64,000 bases of DNA from Planctomycetota bacterium (GTDB lineage Bacteria > Planctomycetota > UBA1135 > GCA-002686595), in the NCBI GenBank assembly GCA_014237855.1, contig JABACD010000001.1:62001-126000 (forward strand). The letters are read 5' to 3'. Shown here one piece after another: positions 52,248 through 61,551 of this stretch. Below the pieces are notes generated by a model. That model ran no database searches and was not told the origin of the DNA. It was given only the letters and a program-made list of their open reading frames with translations. A program made the position numbers and the translations under genes. Within the stretch, counting starts at the first letter, position 1. The number at the start of each line of letters is the position of its first letter.

Positions 52248-53381
52248 ATGAGACTCCTTCACATTCCGGCCCTGGCCTGTGCCTCCCTGCTGGCCCTCGC
52301 CCCCCTCTTCGACGAGGGAGCGCAGGAGCAAGCGCCTGTCCCCCAGACACAGGGGACCTCCCGGAGCTTGCGATTCGTCGATCCCAGCGCGAAGAAGGAG
52401 CTGGTGGGCAAGGATGGCTACGAGGCCATCCAGGGCGGCCTCGCCTGGCTCGTTTCAAGGCAGTCGCCCGATGGATTCTGGACAACAACCGGGGAGCCGG
52501 GCAGCCCCAGCCCTCCCTCGGCCAATGCCACCTCGCTGGCCCTGCTCGCCCTGGTAGGCGACGGTAACACGACCCGCTCCGGCAAGTACAAGTTGCAGGT
52601 CTCCCGAGCTTCAACCTGGCTTCAGAACCGAGTCCTCTTCCAGGCGACCCCCCGGCAGCTCGCGACTGGCATCTACGCTATCGCGGACCTGAGGAAGTTC
52701 GACGCGGAGGTCATCAGCCTGGAGAAGCTCGAGGGTGGCCTCACGGCCCTGCTCGGAATGCGCAACCTCGATGGAGTCTGGAATAGCACCTCGGAGGAGA
52801 TCTCAGGGGCTCTCACCAGCTCCTGGTGCACTGCAGCCCTGGTCTCCAGTGCCCAGGCCGGCGCAACTGTCGAGCATTCTGATCTCCAGGTAATCGGGAG
52901 CTGGCTGCTCGCACTGGTCGACAGGAGTGGGTACGTCAGACTGGAGTCGCCCTCGGGTGCGATGGAACACGGGACCGCGGTGGTCTTGCTCCCCCGGCTG
53001 CTGCTCATGTCCGAAGTTCACGACTCGAGCCTGATCGAGAAGCAGCTGGAGCGGCTCTCCCTCGGCGATGCCCTGCCCGAGTGGGAACAGGATGATCTCG
53101 AGTACTGGTACGCTGCCAGCTCCAGCCTCCAGCTTGCGGCCAGCGAGCACGCGCCTACCTTCTACGCCGCTCTCCGCACCATGCTGCTGGACAACCAGCT
53201 CCGCGGCGGCAGTGACAGCGGCTCATGGACTGGCGTTGGCTATGCGCCGGAACAAGGAATGGTTCGCTCCACGGCGATGGCCGTGCTCGCACTTGAAGCC
53301 CCTTATCGGTTGCGAGTAGGCGAGGCACCCAGCGCCCCCCCGGCCGCTGAAGACGATCAGCAGAAACCCACGGATCAATGA
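52248..53381 (+). CDS. Secreted alpha-toroid (prenyltransferase/squalene-oxidase-repeat-like) protein
   Basis: A 377-residue protein with a signal peptide (LHIPALACASLLALAPL, about 4-20). The chain resembles alpha/alpha-toroid repeats: GGLAWLVSRQSPDGFWTT, GGLTALLGMRNLDGVWNS, and a third unit ending RGGSDSGSWTG, each a helix followed by a QxxDGxW-like turn. No terpene-cyclase DxDD motif is visible, so it is probably a periplasmic binding or structural protein. The tail is acidic and Pro-rich. It overlaps the next gene by four bases. Confidence 0.72.
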   Translation: MRLLHIPALACASLLALAPLFDEGAQEQAPVPQTQGTSRSLRFVDPSAKKELVGKDGYEAIQGGLAWLVSRQSPDGFWTTTGEPGSPSPPSANATSLALLALVGDGNTTRSGKYKLQVSRASTWLQNRVLFQATPRQLATGIYAIADLRKFDAEVISLEKLEGGLTALLGMRNLDGVWNSTSEEISGALTSSWCTAALVSSAQAGATVEHSDLQVIGSWLLALVDRSGYVRLESPSGAMEHGTAVVLLPRLLLMSEVHDSSLIEKQLERLSLGDALPEWEQDDLEYWYAASSSLQLAASEHAPTFYAALRTMLLDNQLRGGSDSGSWTGVGYAPEQGMVRSTAMAVLALEAPYRLRVGEAPSAPPAAEDDQQKPTDQ

Positions 53382-54112
53382 AGTCTATCGACATGGAGCC
53401 GCGATCTTGGCTGCTAGCCCTGGTGGCTGCCCTCTGCTTCTCTTCTTGCATCTATCCTGGCGGCGACCAATATGAAGAAGATGGTGAGTACGCTCGCCCA
53501 CTCTTCGGGCCCGATCTGGAGCCGCAACAGACCATCGCATCGGCACAGCTCGGCGTCACCTTCTACGACACTCTCGAGCGCAGTGGCGGTGAGAACCCCT
53601 TGAGTTCAGGCAGTGGTAGCCTCGACGCCGTCCCCGCAATCGGTGCCACCTGGGCTCAGGTCTTCGGCTCAGCCAGGGTCGATTGGGGGCTCGAGGGAGG
53701 CGGCACGATGGGCTACCGCACCGGCAATGGAGCGGTCGAGTCAGATCTTGGCGGAGGCCAGGTCGACGTGGACCTGGACCTCTTCGCATTCGACGTCTAC
53801 GGAGGTGCTTTCGTGAGTACACCGGTCGGAGACCGAGTACGCCTCTACGCCTCGGCAGGGCCTGCTGTCCAGATCGCCAGCTTCAGCCAGGAAGGCTTCG
53901 ACTCGACAGCGATGGAGGAGATCTCCCAGAGTGGCTCGGGACTGGGGCTGGGCTACTACGCCCGGGGAGGGATCGAGTTCTTCACTGCGGGTCAGCTGGC
54001 CATGGGGCTGACCCTACGCTGGATCGATACCCAGACCTCGATCGACGAGAACCTGGGCAGGCTCGACCTCAGCGGGCTCCAGGTGTTCTTCACCTTGAGC
54101 AACGGCAACTGA
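53378..54112 (+). CDS. Putative lipoprotein or outer-membrane beta-barrel protein
   Basis: A 244-residue exported protein. Its signal sequence ends LCFSSC, a weak lipobox, so lipidation at that cysteine is possible. After an acidic segment come Gly-rich amphipathic strands (IASAQLGVTFYDTLER, VDWGLEGGGTMGYRTG, YGGAFVSTPVGDRVRLYASA, LAMGLTLRWIDTQTS) typical of small outer-membrane barrels. The C-terminus is LQVFFTLSNGN, without a terminal aromatic. Translational coupling to the secreted toroid protein suggests they work together. Its function is unknown. Confidence 0.65.
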   Translation: MKSIDMEPRSWLLALVAALCFSSCIYPGGDQYEEDGEYARPLFGPDLEPQQTIASAQLGVTFYDTLERSGGENPLSSGSGSLDAVPAIGATWAQVFGSARVDWGLEGGGTMGYRTGNGAVESDLGGGQVDVDLDLFAFDVYGGAFVSTPVGDRVRLYASAGPAVQIASFSQEGFDSTAMEEISQSGSGLGLGYYARGGIEFFTAGQLAMGLTLRWIDTQTSIDENLGRLDLSGLQVFFTLSNGN

Positions 54113-54123
54113 GCACGCCCGCT

Positions 54124-55143
54124 TCAAGACCAGCGAAACAGCTTCAAGGCCAGGAAGAAGGGCACGACCGTCCAGAACAGCAGCACGCCGAGCTCGGGGA
54201 GAATCTGTCCGAACCCGGCTCCCTCCAGCATGGTGGCCCGGAGAGCATCGTTCATCGCCGTCAGAGGCAAGAGGCGAAGGACCGGATGGATCGCATCGGG
54301 AAATCGCTCGTAGGAGAAGAAGACACCCGAGCAGAGCCACATGGGCATCATCACGAAGTTGAGCATTCCCGAGACACCTTCGGTGGTCTTGACTCGAGAG
54401 GCCGCCAGCAGCCCCAACCCTGCGAACCCGATGGCGCCGAAGAGGCAAAGAGTCGCGTATTGAAGGAGCCCTGCTCGGAATGGGACGTCAAGCACCCAGA
54501 CCGCGAAGAGCGTCAGGCACACGACCTCCAAGACCAGGAAGACGAGGCGAGCCAGGAGGAAAGATCCCAGGAAGGAGGAGCGCCTCATGGGGGTGACCAG
54601 GAAGCGCTTGAGCACCTTGCGCTGCCGCATGTCCGCCACGGCAAACCCGATTGCCCAAAGGCCCGTGCCCATGAGATTCATCCCAAGCAGTCCCGGGAAG
54701 AGGAAGTCGATGTACCGCGAACCCCGCTCGGTGACCTCGTCGAGTGCCAACCGGTCCGATTCGACCTCGCTGATGGCCACGAGCACTCGCAACCGTGCTA
54801 CCTCCGCCTCCTGACGGGCAGCATCCAGACGTAGAACCGGCGGCTCTCCCTCCAGGACCAGGACATCGACATGCCCGTTCCGCAGGGCGAGCTCTGCCTG
54901 CACTCGCGAGGAGAAGAGCTCCAGCTCCACGTTGGGCGCTCCCTCCAGGCGCTCGAAGAGGACGCTGGACTCTTCCAGGAGGGCAATCCGACTGGAGGCA
55001 GCCTTGCCGCTCTTGAACGCAAACCCGAGCACGGCCGCCAGTACCAGCGGAAAGGCAAATACCCAGAAGACAGCTTCGGGGCGTCGAAGGAAGGCCAGCA
55101 CTCGCTGGCGTGTGAGCTCGAGCAGGGCAGACCCTCTAAGCAT
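54124..55143 (-). CDS. ABC-2 type transporter permease (second exporter)
   Basis: A 339-residue permease of the ABC2_membrane_3/DrrB-NatB type. The first helix (FWVFAFPLVLAAVLGFAF, about 26-43) is followed by a soluble region of about 110 residues. Five clustered helices from about 150 contain FLFPGLLGMNLMGTGLWAI, the MRQRKVLKRFLVTPM coupling helix and MLNFVMMPMWLCSGVFFSY. Its ATG lies inside the end of the ATPase gene (eight-base overlap). Substrate unknown; drug, lipid or polysaccharide export is typical for the family. Confidence 0.85.
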   Translation of the reverse strand: MLRGSALLELTRQRVLAFLRRPEAVFWVFAFPLVLAAVLGFAFKSGKAASSRIALLEESSVLFERLEGAPNVELELFSSRVQAELALRNGHVDVLVLEGEPPVLRLDAARQEAEVARLRVLVAISEVESDRLALDEVTERGSRYIDFLFPGLLGMNLMGTGLWAIGFAVADMRQRKVLKRFLVTPMRRSSFLGSFLLARLVFLVLEVVCLTLFAVWVLDVPFRAGLLQYATLCLFGAIGFAGLGLLAASRVKTTEGVSGMLNFVMMPMWLCSGVFFSYERFPDAIHPVLRLLPLTAMNDALRATMLEGAGFGQILPELGVLLFWTVVPFFLALKLFRWS

Positions 55144-56071
55144 CGCGCAGATGCCTCCCTGTGAGGTCCATGAAGACGTCCTCGAGGGTCGGCGCATGTG
55201 TCTGAAGTGTCTCCAGAGCAATCCCCTGCTCTCCCAAGAGGCCGAGCAGGGCCCCCACACTGGCCTGAGTGTCGGTAACCGAGAGGGTGATCGAAGCGGC
55301 CGCTCGGCGTACATCCCGCACTCCAGGCAGCCCGAGGAGTTGCGCGTCTTCGAGGCGCTGGGCACCGCCATCTCGCGGGTGCAGCTCGACGATACTCTCG
55401 GCCTCCAGCCGGCCAATGACACCCTGAGGCGACCCCTCGGCGATGACCCTTCCCTCGTCGACAATGACGACCTCCTCCGAGAGGCGCTCCGCCTCTTCCA
55501 TGTAGTGGGTCGTGAGCAGGACAGTGCCGCCCTCGGACTTGAAGCTCTCCACGATATCCCAGACGTTGCGCCGCGCCTGGGGATCGAGGCCGGTCGTTGG
55601 CTCGTCAAGAAAGAGCAGGGATGGCTTGCTGATCAGGGCACAGGCCAAGGTCAAGCGCTGCTGCTGCCCCCCTGAGAGCGTCTCGACGAAGTCATTCGCC
55701 TTGTCCTCCAGCTTCACGATGCCGAGAGCCTCTTCAATCGATCGTGACTGGGCATAGAAGCTCTTGAACAAGCGCAGGGTCTCCTTGGCCGTGATCTTCT
55801 CCGTGAGCCTGGTCTCCTGGAGCTGAACTCCAATCCGCTCACGAATCTCCTGGGCCTGCCCGGCCCAGGTGAGCCCGAGCACCTTGATGGTGCCCTGGTC
55901 CGGCCTGGTCAGACCCTCCAGCATCTCGATCGTGGTCGTCTTCCCTGCACCGTTGGGACCAAGTAGTGCGAGGCAGGTCCCAGTGCGCACCTCGAGGTCC
56001 AGGCCGTTGACCGCGGTGAGGTCGCCAAAGCGCTTGACCAGTCCCCGAGCCTGGAGAGCAGTTCCTGACAT
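55136..56071 (-). CDS. ABC transporter ATP-binding protein (second exporter)
   Basis: A 311-residue ATPase with canonical motifs: Walker A GPNGAGKT, a Q-loop (GVQLQETRL), signature LSGGQQQR, Walker B LLFLDEP and the switch histidine in LLTTHYMEEAE. The C-terminal 90 residues form the DrrA/CcmA-type accessory domain. It pairs with the overlapping permease gene. It starts only twelve bases from a divergent gene, so its promoter must overlap that gene's 5' end. Confidence 0.93.
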   Translation of the reverse strand: MSGTALQARGLVKRFGDLTAVNGLDLEVRTGTCLALLGPNGAGKTTTIEMLEGLTRPDQGTIKVLGLTWAGQAQEIRERIGVQLQETRLTEKITAKETLRLFKSFYAQSRSIEEALGIVKLEDKANDFVETLSGGQQQRLTLACALISKPSLLFLDEPTTGLDPQARRNVWDIVESFKSEGGTVLLTTHYMEEAERLSEEVVIVDEGRVIAEGSPQGVIGRLEAESIVELHPRDGGAQRLEDAQLLGLPGVRDVRRAAASITLSVTDTQASVGALLGLLGEQGIALETLQTHAPTLEDVFMDLTGRHLRDA

Positions 56072-56083
56072 GGAAGGATCCTA

Positions 56084-57154
56084 TTGAATGCGCTGACCTC
56101 GGTCGAACAGTCCCTCGCGAACAGACTCGCACGACTCCAGCCCGACCTTGCTACGATTCCGTCCGTGAGACGCCTCATCTCCTGGCTGCCCTACTTGGGG
56201 CTCGCACTGCTCGCGACCACCCTGCTCGTGAGGGGGTTCCGGACGGAAGGACTCGACCTCCCCGAGTTTCCTCGCCCACCGGTGGTCGAGCTACCGGCCA
56301 GTGTTCTGACCAACGAGTCCGAAGAACTGAGAGGACGGGTCGTGGACGAGGCCGGAGAGGCTGTATCCGAAGCACTGGTGCTGGCCGAATTCTCCGGGGA
56401 GCTCACCTGGGATTACAGCGATCTGCAAGGGCACTTCAAACTCCAGCAACTACCTTCCCAGGAGCTTGACGTTTCCGTGCTCGCCCGCACCTTTGCCACC
56501 CAACGGCTCCGAACTCGGCCTGGCCCTGAGGAGTTGCTGATCAGCCTCGGCGAGCCTGCACCCCCACCACCGAGCCTGCCGCTGATAGGCCAGAGCAACC
56601 TCGAAGGAGAGGTCATCGCGGCCATCGCCGGGCGTGGACTCCTGGGGTACGAGGTTCAGCTGATCCCGAAGCAGCCGCCCCAGACCTTCGGCGCACCGAT
56701 CCCCATGCGCGCCGAGGTGGGTGCCGACAGGACCTTTCGCTTCCAGGGCCTGATCCACGGAGAGTATCTGGTACGAGTCCTGCCCCCCTGGGCCCGGGCC
56801 GGGAGCTGGCCCAACCTCGTCTCCAGGGACCAGCTCAGCCTTGTTCACAGCCCCGCCGTCAAGAGCACTCGCCTCCAGCTCGAGGCCGGTGAGATCGCCA
56901 GCCGCCTGGTTGACGGAGAGGGCGAATTCGTTCGAGGCGCGGTCATTCTCGTGGAGCCCGCTGAGGATCGAGGTCGGCCCTGGTTCCCGGCCCAGTCAGG
57001 GGACCACGGGGAATTCCTGGTCCGGGACCTGCCCCCCGGGCGGTACCGCCTGGAGGTAGCCTCGGGCGAGGCAAGGATCGTGGAACTCGTGGAGGTTCTC
57101 GCGGGAGTCACTTCCGAGGTCGACCTGCCACCACTTCTGATCGCTCCCGATTGA
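56084..57154 (+). CDS. Membrane-anchored carboxypeptidase-regulatory-like (beta-sandwich) protein
   Basis: A 356-residue protein with one N-terminal membrane helix (about 35-50, YLGLALLATTLLVRG). Three beta-sandwich modules of the carboxypeptidase regulatory type follow, around LRGRVVDEAGEAVSEALVLAE...SDLQGHFKLQQLP, LEGEVIAAIAGRGLLGYEVQL and SRLVDGEGEFVRGAVILVEP...GEFLVRDLPPGRYRLEV. No enzyme motif is present, so it is probably an extracytoplasmic structural or adhesion protein. The GTG at 56165 (just before the membrane helix) is an alternative start; the ATG at 56084 leaves little room for a promoter. Confidence 0.7.
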   Translation: MNALTSVEQSLANRLARLQPDLATIPSVRRLISWLPYLGLALLATTLLVRGFRTEGLDLPEFPRPPVVELPASVLTNESEELRGRVVDEAGEAVSEALVLAEFSGELTWDYSDLQGHFKLQQLPSQELDVSVLARTFATQRLRTRPGPEELLISLGEPAPPPPSLPLIGQSNLEGEVIAAIAGRGLLGYEVQLIPKQPPQTFGAPIPMRAEVGADRTFRFQGLIHGEYLVRVLPPWARAGSWPNLVSRDQLSLVHSPAVKSTRLQLEAGEIASRLVDGEGEFVRGAVILVEPAEDRGRPWFPAQSGDHGEFLVRDLPPGRYRLEVASGEARIVELVEVLAGVTSEVDLPPLLIAPD

Positions 57155-57224
57155 AGAGGATTGGTGATTCAGAACTCAGAAAGGGCCCTGTTCCTCCCAC
57201 TCGTCACCCGAGCCAGGGTACGAT

Positions 57225-57246
57225 GAGGGGCTGAGCATGGCCCCTC
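57225..57246 (+). terminator. Terminator-like hairpin before deaD
   Basis: GAGGGGC pairs with GCCCCTC around an eight-base loop, 71 bases after the upstream stop codon. No U tract follows. Confidence 0.45.
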
Positions 57247-57306
57247 CCAGTCTCCTGACAGGGCTCCCGGACCCAAGCCAGTGATACCCCTCAGCGGTGA
57301 GCCCCC

Positions 57307-59064
57307 ATGACCGAGCCCCAGAATCAGGAAGCCCCCCCGGAGACCAGCGCCCAGACCTTCGAAGACCTCAAGCTACCCGAGGTTCTCCTGAGCAGTCTCA
57401 GCCAGGTCGGCTACGAAGCGCCCTCGCCCATTCAGGCCCGGACGATTCCCCCGTTACTCGAGGGACGCGATGTGCTGGGTCAAGCCCAGACCGGGACGGG
57501 CAAGACCGCCGCCTTCGCCCTGCCTGTCCTCGCCGGGATCGACCTCGACCGCCTCGAGCCCCAGGCTCTGGTACTCACGCCAACCCGTGAGCTCGCGATC
57601 CAGGTCGCCGAGGCTTTCCAGAAGTATGCCTCGAGACTCGATTCCTTCCACGTGCTCCCGATCTACGGAGGCCAGGCCTACCCGATTCAGCTACGCCCCC
57701 TGAAGCGCGGAGTGCACGTCATCGTCGCAACTCCTGGCCGCCTGATGGATCACCTCAAGCGCGGCTCGGTAGACCTCAGTGCCCTCAAGTGGCTTGTCCT
57801 CGACGAGGCCGATGAGATGCTGAACATGGGGTTCCTCGAGGACGTCGAGTGGATCCTCGAGCACATCCCCCAGGAGCGGCAGACAGCACTCTTCTCGGCC
57901 ACGATGCCTCCCGCGATCAAGCGTATCGCCGAGCGTTTCATGCGCGATCCCGAGCACGTCCGCTTTCAGCGGCGCGTCTCTGCCGCTGACACGATCAGGC
58001 AGCGCTTTCAGGTCGTGCCCCGTCAGAACAAGCTGGAGGCCCTGACCCGATTCCTCGAGGTTGAAGTCTTCGACGCGATGATCATCTTCGTGCGCACGAA
58101 GATCGAGACCACAGAGCTATCCGGAAAGCTCGAGGCCCGCGGCTATGCCTCGGCCCCCCTCAACGGTGACATGGCACAGAATCACCGCGAGCAGACGGTG
58201 GAGCGGCTACGCACAGAGAAGCTCGACATCGTCGTGGCCACGGATGTCGCCGCACGCGGACTCGACGTCCAGCGCATCAGCCACGTCATCAACTATGACA
58301 TGCCCACGGACACCGAGGCGTATGTCCACCGAATTGGTCGTACCGGCCGTGCAGGGCGTACCGGAAACGCAGTCCTCTTCGTCACTCCTCGTGAGAAGCG
58401 CATGCTTCGCACGATAGAGAGAAACACCGACACCCCGATCGAGCGGTTGGTGCTCCCGACGACCAAGGAAGTGAACCTGCAGCGAATCGAACGCTTCAAG
58501 GAACGCATCACCGACGCCCTGCAGGACGAATCGCTCTCGATCTTCACGAAGCTCGTGAAGGACTACATCGGAGAGAAGGATCTGGACGCCGAGACCGTCG
58601 CCGGAGCCCTTGCCTTGATGTCCCAGGGGGATCAGCCGCTGCTGCTGGCCGAGAGCGAGGAGCCCCAGCGCGACTACGACTTCGAGTCCGAGCGAAGCGA
58701 GCGGCGCCCCAAGGCTCACCCCATGGAACGTCCAACCGAGCCAGGTATGGATCGATACCGCATTGAGGTCGGCTATCGCCACGGAGTTCAACCAGGGTCA
58801 ATCGTGGGAGCCGTCGCCAACGAGGCAGGAATCGACGGCCGCGAGATCGGCCGGATCGAGATATACGACTTCTTCAGCACCGTGGATCTTCCCGAGCGAA
58901 TGCCCCGCGACATCTTCGAACAGCTGTCCCGGACTCGGGTGTGCAATCAGGAACTGCGGCTCTCGAGAATGATGGGCACCCGCGGGGGCTACGGTGCAAG
59001 GGGCTCGGCAAGACGTGGGCGAGGCAGGCGAAGTAGGGGTCGTCGAGGGCCGCGACGGAGTTAG
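57307..59064 (+). CDS. deaD: DEAD-box ATP-dependent RNA helicase (DeaD/CsdA-like)
   Basis: A 585-residue helicase with the Q motif (FEDLKLPEVLLSSLSQVGYEAPSPIQ in pieces), Walker A AQTGTGKT at 60-67, PTRELA, TPGR, DEAD at 166-169, SAT and ARGLDVQRISHVINYD, with HRIGRTGRAGR as motif VI. A DbpA-type RNA-binding domain (RYRIEVGYRHGVQPGSIVGA, about 480 onward) and an Arg/Gly-rich tail follow. It remodels rRNA and structured mRNA, especially in the cold. The cysteine desulfurase gene begins 16 bases later. Confidence 0.95.
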   Translation: MTEPQNQEAPPETSAQTFEDLKLPEVLLSSLSQVGYEAPSPIQARTIPPLLEGRDVLGQAQTGTGKTAAFALPVLAGIDLDRLEPQALVLTPTRELAIQVAEAFQKYASRLDSFHVLPIYGGQAYPIQLRPLKRGVHVIVATPGRLMDHLKRGSVDLSALKWLVLDEADEMLNMGFLEDVEWILEHIPQERQTALFSATMPPAIKRIAERFMRDPEHVRFQRRVSAADTIRQRFQVVPRQNKLEALTRFLEVEVFDAMIIFVRTKIETTELSGKLEARGYASAPLNGDMAQNHREQTVERLRTEKLDIVVATDVAARGLDVQRISHVINYDMPTDTEAYVHRIGRTGRAGRTGNAVLFVTPREKRMLRTIERNTDTPIERLVLPTTKEVNLQRIERFKERITDALQDESLSIFTKLVKDYIGEKDLDAETVAGALALMSQGDQPLLLAESEEPQRDYDFESERSERRPKAHPMERPTEPGMDRYRIEVGYRHGVQPGSIVGAVANEAGIDGREIGRIEIYDFFSTVDLPERMPRDIFEQLSRTRVCNQELRLSRMMGTRGGYGARGSARRGRGRRSRGRRGPRRS

Positions 59065-59080
59065 ACTCTCGCGTGGAGCC

Positions 59081-60232
59081 ATGCCCACGATCTATCTGGA
59101 CAACGCGGCGACCACTCCGCTGCGGGAGGAGGTCCTCGATGCCATGACCCCGTTTCTTGGGGAGGACTGGGGTAACCCCTCTTCAGTTCATCGACGAGGC
59201 GTAGCTGCTCGCGAAGCCATCGATCGAACACGGGCGAAGGTCGCCAGAGCGGTCGGAGCCCAACCAGCGCGTGTGATCTTCACCTCTGGCGGGACTGAGG
59301 CAAACAACCTTGCGATGCGTGGACTGTCCTGGCGGGGAGCACAGAGGCAGGGGGCGATCTGGATCGGCCCAACTGAACACGCCTCGATTCGCGCCTGCGC
59401 TGTGGCACTCGCCGAGGAGGGCTTCAGCATCGAGCACGGCCAGCTCGATCCATCCGGGAGCCTCGACCTCAACGACTGCGAAGAGAGGCTGAGTTCCGAG
59501 ACCGTGCTGGTCTCCCAGATGCTGGTCAGCAATGAGTTCGGTTCGATCTACCCAGTGGACTGCCTCGCCGGGCTGGCGCGCGCGAAGGCTCCCGAGGCAG
59601 CGGTCCACGCCGACGCCATCCAAGCGCTGGGCAAGCTGCATCTCTCGCTGAGCCAGCTGGGAGTCGACAGCCTGAGCCTCTCTGCCCACAAGATCGGCGG
59701 CCCACAGGGGATTGGTGCGCTGGTTCTGGCACGAGACCTACCCCTACGGCCACTCGTCTTCGGTGGTGGACAGGAACGAGGCCTGCGCTCGGGTACGGAG
59801 AATGTAGCGGCCATCGTTGGGTTCGGCCGGGCAGTCGAGCTCGCTGTCGAGGAGCAGGGCGCGGCCCTCGAGTCCATGAAGGTGCTGCGCAAGCAGCTGG
59901 TCGAGGGGCTGCAGAAGATCGGCGAAATTGAGTGCCTCGAGCCTGGCGATGAAGAAATGCAGCAGCCAGGAATACTCTCTCTGGTTGTCCCCGGCGCGCC
60001 GGCAGAAGTCTGGTTGCACCATCTGGACTCCCGTGGTGTCGTCGTCAGTGTTGGCAGCGCTTGCCAGGCCAACAAGAAGGAGATCAGCCCGGTCCTCCTT
60101 GCTGCCGGGCTCACTGCAGGGCAAGCACGCCAGGTGCTGCGAGTCTCACTCTCCGGACAGACGACCTCCGATGAGATCAGCACGACGCTGGGAGTCCTCG
60201 GAGAGCTCGTCAAGGAACTGGCATCCCTCTAG
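59081..60232 (+). CDS. Cysteine desulfurase (IscS/NifS family)
   Basis: A 383-residue PLP enzyme that moves sulfur from cysteine to a persulfide on its own cysteine. IYLDNAATTPL at the start, the PLP lysine K204 in SAHKIGGPQG, GTEANN, and the catalytic C328 in SVGSACQANKKEIS are visible. The start is the ATG at 59081 after GTGGAG; an earlier in-frame codon lies within deaD. It lies 26 bases upstream of thiI. The pair resembles NifZ-ThiI, which makes 4-thiouridine in tRNA without a separate Isc system. Confidence 0.92.
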   Translation: MPTIYLDNAATTPLREEVLDAMTPFLGEDWGNPSSVHRRGVAAREAIDRTRAKVARAVGAQPARVIFTSGGTEANNLAMRGLSWRGAQRQGAIWIGPTEHASIRACAVALAEEGFSIEHGQLDPSGSLDLNDCEERLSSETVLVSQMLVSNEFGSIYPVDCLAGLARAKAPEAAVHADAIQALGKLHLSLSQLGVDSLSLSAHKIGGPQGIGALVLARDLPLRPLVFGGGQERGLRSGTENVAAIVGFGRAVELAVEEQGAALESMKVLRKQLVEGLQKIGEIECLEPGDEEMQQPGILSLVVPGAPAEVWLHHLDSRGVVVSVGSACQANKKEISPVLLAAGLTAGQARQVLRVSLSGQTTSDEISTTLGVLGELVKELASL

Positions 60233-60258
60233 CGAGCTCTCAGCCAAGATCCTCCAGC

Positions 60259-61470
60259 ATGAACCCCAAGTCAGTCAGCGTGGCCACTCCTGAGATGGTC
60301 CTGATCCGCTACGGTGAGCTCGCGCTCAAGGGCAAGAATCGCAGTTCCTTCGAGAACTCACTTCTTCGCAACATCCGTGAAGCGACCCAGCACATTGCCA
60401 AGATTCGCATCGAGCGCCGCCGTGGCCGAATTGCTGTCTTCGCGGATCAACGCGTGATGGAAATCGCCGAGCGCCTCCAGGACATCCCCGGCATCAAGTC
60501 CGTTTCGCCGGCCTGGCGTTGCGACGCGGAACCGGAGGCAATCGTGGCCCTGGCGCGGACAATCGTCCGTGACGCATTGCGCTCACGCCCCGCGGATGAG
60601 ATCACAAGCTTTCGGGTCGAGAGCAGGCGATCCGAGAAGCGCTTTCCAATGACCTCGTCGGAACTCGACCGCTTCGTAGCCGACAGGGTGCTACCCGAGA
60701 TCAAGAACATCCGGATCGACCTCAAGAACGCCAAGGAGCGCCTGGGGATCGAAGTTCGTTCGGAACGCGCCTACATCTTCATGCGCCGACTGCCTGGCCC
60801 AGGCGGTCTCCCAGTAGGGACCATGGGGCGCGCGATGTGTTTGATCTCCGGTGGAATCGACTCACCGGTCGCGGCCTACCTCGCGATGAAGCGCGGGTGC
60901 CACGTCTCCTTCGTGACGTATCACTCCTACCCCTACATCGGAGAGGCCTCGAAGAAAAAAGTCATCGACCTGGTCCGCAGGCTCTCCCGATTTCAGGCCA
61001 AGAGCCGTCTCTTCGTCGTGCCATTCACCGAGATCCAGACCACGATCAGAGACAAGGCTCCCGAACCCTACCGAACCGTTCTCTACCGTCGCTTCATGCA
61101 GCGCCTGGCCTCCAAGCTTGCCGAGCGTGATCGCTGCAAGGCGCTGCTCACTGGAGAGAGCCTCGGGCAGGTCGCCAGCCAGACCATGGAGAACATGACC
61201 TGCATCGAGGCCGCCGCCGAGCTACCCGTCTTGCGTCCGTTGGTGACCTACGACAAGGAAGACGCCATCAAGCTGGCACACAAGATCGGCACCTATGATG
61301 TCTCGGTCCTTCCAGAGCCGGACTGCTGCACCGTGTTCATGCCCAGCAAACCCATCATTTTTGGCAAGGTCGAGGCCTGTGAAGCCGCCGAGGCAAAGCT
61401 GGGGGTCGACGATCTGGTCCGCAAGGCACTGATGGGAACGGAGCGCATCATCATCGAGAGCAATGCCTAG
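60259..61470 (+). CDS. thiI: tRNA 4-thiouridine synthase ThiI (short form without rhodanese)
   Basis: A 403-residue protein with a ferredoxin-like plus THUMP region (about 1-175, starting VLIRYGELALKGKNR) and a PP-loop ATPase (LISGGIDSP near 196-203). The ATPase part has ESLGQVASQTMENM and the LPEPDCCTVFMP cysteine segment. It adenylates U8 of tRNA and installs sulfur delivered by the neighbouring desulfurase. The C-terminal rhodanese domain of E. coli ThiI is absent, as in the Bacillus-type enzyme, so the partner must hand over sulfur directly. Confidence 0.95.
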   Translation: MNPKSVSVATPEMVLIRYGELALKGKNRSSFENSLLRNIREATQHIAKIRIERRRGRIAVFADQRVMEIAERLQDIPGIKSVSPAWRCDAEPEAIVALARTIVRDALRSRPADEITSFRVESRRSEKRFPMTSSELDRFVADRVLPEIKNIRIDLKNAKERLGIEVRSERAYIFMRRLPGPGGLPVGTMGRAMCLISGGIDSPVAAYLAMKRGCHVSFVTYHSYPYIGEASKKKVIDLVRRLSRFQAKSRLFVVPFTEIQTTIRDKAPEPYRTVLYRRFMQRLASKLAERDRCKALLTGESLGQVASQTMENMTCIEAAAELPVLRPLVTYDKEDAIKLAHKIGTYDVSVLPEPDCCTVFMPSKPIIFGKVEACEAAEAKLGVDDLVRKALMGTERIIIESNA

Positions 61471-61551
61471 GCTGGGTTCCGGTGGGGTTGGGGGCTTCCC
61501 CTGGGTCCGCCCTTCCCTTGGCTGGGGCCGGGAAGCAAACTCACCTCGCGA

